A stretch of DNA of 7,350 bases from CAMCXE01 sp041179125 (GTDB lineage: Bacteria > Pseudomonadota > Gammaproteobacteria > Pseudomonadales > Cellvibrionaceae). The notes beneath the pieces are model-generated. The model was not told where the DNA came from. It was given only the letters and a program-made list of their open reading frames with translations, and did no database searches. The position numbers were made by a program, and so were the translations under genes. Where the stretch lies: positions 1 to 7,350 of the forward strand of contig JBEGTZ010000298.1 of NCBI GenBank assembly GCA_041179125.1, written 5' to 3'. Of this stretch, positions 5,210 through 7,350 are shown one piece after another; the stretch's first letter is position 1, and each line of letters opens with the position of its first letter.

Positions 5210-6874
5210 ATGGCCCAGTACGTCTACACCATGCACCGGCTTGGCAAAATTGTGCCGCCCAAACGCCAAATTCTTAAAGACATATCCCTATCGTTTTTCC
5301 CCGGCGCCAAAATTGGTGTGCTGGGTTTGAATGGCTCCGGTAAATCCAGCCTGTTGCGCATAATGGCGGGCATAGACGCCGACTTTATCGGCGAAGCGCG
5401 CCCCATGCCCGGCATTAAAATCGGCTATTTACCGCAAGAACCCCACCTAGACCCCAGCAAAGACGTGCGCGGCAACGTAGAAGACGGCGTGCGCGAAGCC
5501 GTGGACGCCCTCGCAGGCCTAGACGCCGTATATGCCGCCTACGCCGAACCCGACGCGGATTTTGACGCCCTCGCCAAACGCCAAGGCCAGCTTGAAGACA
5601 TCATCGCCACCTGGGACGCCCACAACCTCAACCACACCTTAGAAGTCGCCGCCGACGCCCTGCGCCTACCACCCTGGGACGCCGACGTAAGCAAACTCTC
5701 CGGCGGTGAAAAACGCCGCGTAGCCCTGTGCCGCTTATTGCTCTCCCGCCCCGACATGCTGCTGCTGGACGAACCCACCAACCACCTGGACGCCGAATCC
5801 GTCTATTGGCTAGAGCAGTTTTTACTCACCTTCAGCGGCACCGTAGTGGCCATCACCCACGACCGCTACTTCCTAGATAACGCCGCCGGTTGGATTTTAG
5901 AACTCGACCGAGGCCAAGGCATTCCTTACGAAGGCAACTACTCCACCTGGCTTGAAACCAAAGAAAAACGCCTAGAACAAGAACAACGCACCGAGGCGGC
6001 CCACCACAAAGCCCTAAAAGCCGAACTAGAATGGGTGCGACAAAACCCCAAAGGCCGCCAAGCCAAAAGCAAAGCGCGCTTGGCGCGGTTTGAAGAAATG
6101 CAAGGCCAAGAATTCCAAGCCCGCAACGAAACCAACGAAATTTACATCCCACCGGGCGAGCGCCTGGGCGACAAAGTGATTGAATTCCATAACGTCAGCA
6201 AAGCCTATGGCGAACGCGTTTTAATGGACAAATTAAGTTTTAGCATCCCCAAAGGCGCCATCGTCGGCATCGTCGGCGGCAACGGCGCCGGTAAATCCAC
6301 CCTATTCCGCATGATCACCGGCCAAGAAACACCCGACAGCGGTGAAATCATCATCGGCGAAACCGTCAGCCTCGCCTTCGTAGACCAAAGCCGCGACAAC
6401 CTAGCCAACGATAAAAGCGTCTGGGAAGCTGTCTCCGACGGCGCCGACATGATCAAAATCGGCAACTACGAAACCTCCAGCCGCGCCTATCTAGGCCGCT
6501 TTAACTTCAAAGGCACCGACCAACAAAAACGCGTGGGCGATTTATCCGGCGGTGAACGTGGCCGCCTACACCTAGCCGACACCCTCAAAAAAGGCGCCAA
6601 CGTCCTACTGCTCGACGAACCCTCAAACGATTTAGACGTAGAAACCCTGCGCGCCCTAGAAGAAGCCATCGCCGCCTTCCCCGGCTGCGCCCTAGTCATC
6701 TCCCACGACCGCTGGTTTTTAGACCGCGTAGCCACACATATTTTGGCCTACGAAGGCGAGAGTGAAATTGTGTTTTTTGAAGGCAACTACACGGAATACC
6801 ATGAGGATTTTATTAAGCGCAAAGGCAAAGACTCGCAGCCTAAGCGGGTTAAATATAAGCCGTTGAAGACGTAG
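5210..6874 (+). CDS. ettA: Energy-dependent translational throttle protein EttA (ABC-F)
   Basis: EttA is a cytoplasmic ABC-F ATPase that binds the ribosomal E site and gates the first steps of elongation according to ATP/ADP ratio. The 554 residues start MAQYVYTMHRLGKIVPPKRQ, almost as in E. coli EttA (555 residues). This fixes the start at ATG 5210 (AGGA seven bases upstream) rather than the in-frame TTG at 5195. Domain 1: Walker A GLNGSGKSS (39-47), Q-loop YLPQEP (73-78), the EttA-type arm insertion (about 95-140), signature LSGGE (163-167), Walker B with Glu188, and H-switch His217. The linker with its charged tRNA-interaction helices spans about 243-320, including NPKGRQAKSKARLARFEE. Domain 2: Walker A GGNGAGKST (356-364), LSGGE (445-449), Glu470 and His499. 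Glu188 and Glu470 fall at the same numbers as in E. coli. There are no membrane segments, as expected for ABC-F. It is a single-gene unit ended by a terminator 15 bp downstream. Confidence 0.97.
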   Translation: MAQYVYTMHRLGKIVPPKRQILKDISLSFFPGAKIGVLGLNGSGKSSLLRIMAGIDADFIGEARPMPGIKIGYLPQEPHLDPSKDVRGNVEDGVREAVDALAGLDAVYAAYAEPDADFDALAKRQGQLEDIIATWDAHNLNHTLEVAADALRLPPWDADVSKLSGGEKRRVALCRLLLSRPDMLLLDEPTNHLDAESVYWLEQFLLTFSGTVVAITHDRYFLDNAAGWILELDRGQGIPYEGNYSTWLETKEKRLEQEQRTEAAHHKALKAELEWVRQNPKGRQAKSKARLARFEEMQGQEFQARNETNEIYIPPGERLGDKVIEFHNVSKAYGERVLMDKLSFSIPKGAIVGIVGGNGAGKSTLFRMITGQETPDSGEIIIGETVSLAFVDQSRDNLANDKSVWEAVSDGADMIKIGNYETSSRAYLGRFNFKGTDQQKRVGDLSGGERGRLHLADTLKKGANVLLLDEPSNDLDVETLRALEEAIAAFPGCALVISHDRWFLDRVATHILAYEGESEIVFFEGNYTEYHEDFIKRKGKDSQPKRVKYKPLKT

Positions 6875-6888
6875 GTCAGGCTACAGCC

Positions 6889-6931
6889 AGAAACTAAAAA
6901 ACCGCAGCTTGACTGCGGTTTTTTAGTTTCT
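6889..6931. terminator. Bidirectional intrinsic terminator after ettA
   Basis: A perfect 19-bp inverted repeat (6889-6907 and 6913-6931) closes a 5-base loop CTTGA. The top of the stem is ACCGCAG/CTGCGGT, flanked by an A6 run on the left and a T6 run on the right. A GC stem followed by T6 ends ettA transcription, 15 bp after its TAG; on the opposite strand the same layout would end leftward transcription from the small genes at 6992-7350. Confidence 0.92.
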
Positions 6932-6991
6932 ACCACTTGTTTTCTACTCGCGCGCGGGGTTATGTGCCGCCCGTTAGAACAACAATTACCG
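6932..6991. other. Short spacer, nothing recognised
   Basis: These 60 bp lie between the terminator and the end of the disrupted small ORF. No gene, repeat or convincing site was seen, apart from a CGCGCGCG-like run near 6949-6957. Confidence 0.4.
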
Positions 6992-7145
6992 TCAGTTACA
7001 CTTTGCCATAAGCGCAAAAGGAATCGCAAAAGGGCCTAAAAATACAACCGCTAAATCCATTTTGAAACCAAACCTAATGCCACGCACGCGGCCTATATAA
7101 TCCACCAAAAAACCACATACCAACCAGACCAATACTAAAGCTCAT
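6992..7145 (-). pseudogene. Small membrane protein ORF (about 50 aa) with apparent +1 frameshift
   Basis: An ATG at 7145 with a good ribosome site (AGGAA at 7151-7155, five bases upstream) opens a frame that stops after 23 codons. If one T of the TTT at 7137-7139 is removed, the same ATG opens a continuous 50-codon frame to TGA at 6992-6994. That product begins MSLVLVWLVCGFLVDYIGRV, continues with a short basic loop (RGIRFGFK) and ends in a second hydrophobic stretch (DLAVVFLGPFAIPFALM) plus AKCN: two membrane-spanning segments and a tidy small protein. The unshifted 23-residue product ends in a polar tail and looks less natural. This could be a broken gene, a base-calling error or, less likely, recoding. 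A TTG at 7132 in the long frame lacks a ribosome site at useful distance. I do not recognise a family. The terminator at 6889-6931 lies downstream and would serve it. Confidence 0.5.
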
Positions 7146-7214
7146 AGTGATTCCTGTAGCTGAATAGCATTTTTGTGCAAAGTGAAGCTTCAAATTTTGT
7201 GTATTGAAATTCAT
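7146..7214. other. AT-rich spacer between the two small minus-strand genes
   Basis: These 69 bp separate the stop of the partial gene at 7215 from the ATG at 7145. They contain the ribosome site noted at 7151-7155 and a small palindrome GAAGCTTC (7184-7191). No firm promoter was found; the downstream ORF may be co-transcribed or have its own weak promoter here. Confidence 0.35.
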
Positions 7215-7350
7215 TTATTTATTGGGTTCATAACCTTCTGCACCCATACATTCTCTAGCTTTCATTAGCCCCATAAATCCGTTGGTATCAGTAGTGGCCG
7301 ATCTACTCGCGCGAATATAGTCACATTTTTTTATTGCAGTTGTGACTGAG
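7215..7350 (-). CDS. Unknown protein, C-terminal 44 residues only (runs off right edge)
   Basis: The minus strand is open from the right edge to TAA at 7215-7217: 44 codons plus the stop, with the start beyond the window. The visible part begins SVTTAIKKCDYIRASRSATT and ends NGFMGLMKARECMGAEGYEPNK. It is hydrophilic with two cysteines (residues 9 and 34 of the visible part) and no membrane segment. An ending of the type CMxxxGY is seen in small periplasmic or lipoprotein-like proteins, but I cannot assign a family from this fragment. The sequence is AT-rich (about 33% GC at 7201-7260, against about 63% at 5521-5580 in ettA). The open frame is short, so coding status is probable rather than certain. 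Confidence 0.5.
   Translation of the reverse strand, partial: SVTTAIKKCDYIRASRSATTDTNGFMGLMKARECMGAEGYEPNK

Noticed and set aside
5853..6152. 99-codon hydrophobic minus-strand ORF inside ettA
   Set aside because: Its hydrophobicity comes from the reverse complement of the charged ABC-F linker codons; it is an antisense shadow.
6787..7029. 80-codon minus-strand ORF from beyond the terminator into ettA
   Set aside because: It reads through the terminator hairpin and the antisense of the ettA 3' end and shows no protein features.

Overview
The window looks like a conserved chromosomal housekeeping block from a gammaproteobacterium, flanked on both sides by less conserved sequence. Protein similarity recalled from memory (EttA, HemF, AroE, PurE, TsaC and DprA all resemble E. 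coli/Pseudomonas/Vibrio-type proteins) and gene order support this. A Cellvibrionales-like marine lineage is possible, but the sequence does not settle genus.

Layout, left to right. Positions 1-448 (minus) hold the N-terminal 149 codons of an unrecognised multi-pass membrane protein that runs off the left edge. Positions 449-793 are non-coding and rich in repeats: a facing pair of REP-like hairpins (522-598) and a 180-bp nested palindrome with perfect 19-bp ends (609-788) that stops 5 bp before the aroE stop codon. Positions 794-4999 are five tightly ordered minus-strand genes, read as dprA -> purE -> tsaC -> hemF -> aroE. The dprA-purE gap (3659-3814) contains three tandem 21-bp repeats. Positions 5000-5209 are the divergent promoter region. 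Positions 5210-6874 (plus) encode the ABC-F translation factor EttA, closed by a perfect 19-bp bidirectional terminator hairpin (6889-6931). Positions 6932-7350 are AT-rich and carry a small membrane-protein ORF that appears frameshifted, plus the C-terminal end of an unknown protein, both on the minus strand.

The minus-strand genes do not form one pathway: DNA uptake/recombination (DprA), purine synthesis (PurE), tRNA t6A modification (TsaC), haem synthesis (HemF) and the shikimate pathway (AroE). Related gene orders are known in gammaproteobacteria (dprA, tsaC, hemF and aroE near one another in Pseudomonas; purK-purE-tsaC-hemF-aroE in Vibrio, from memory). Their close spacing, with a 1-nt hemF/aroE overlap and a 13-bp purE/tsaC gap, suggests co-transcription from purE onward.

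I see no clear new multi-gene system. The items most worth a second look are the non-coding elements at 464-788, the tandem repeats at 3727-3789 and the disrupted small ORF at 6992-7145.
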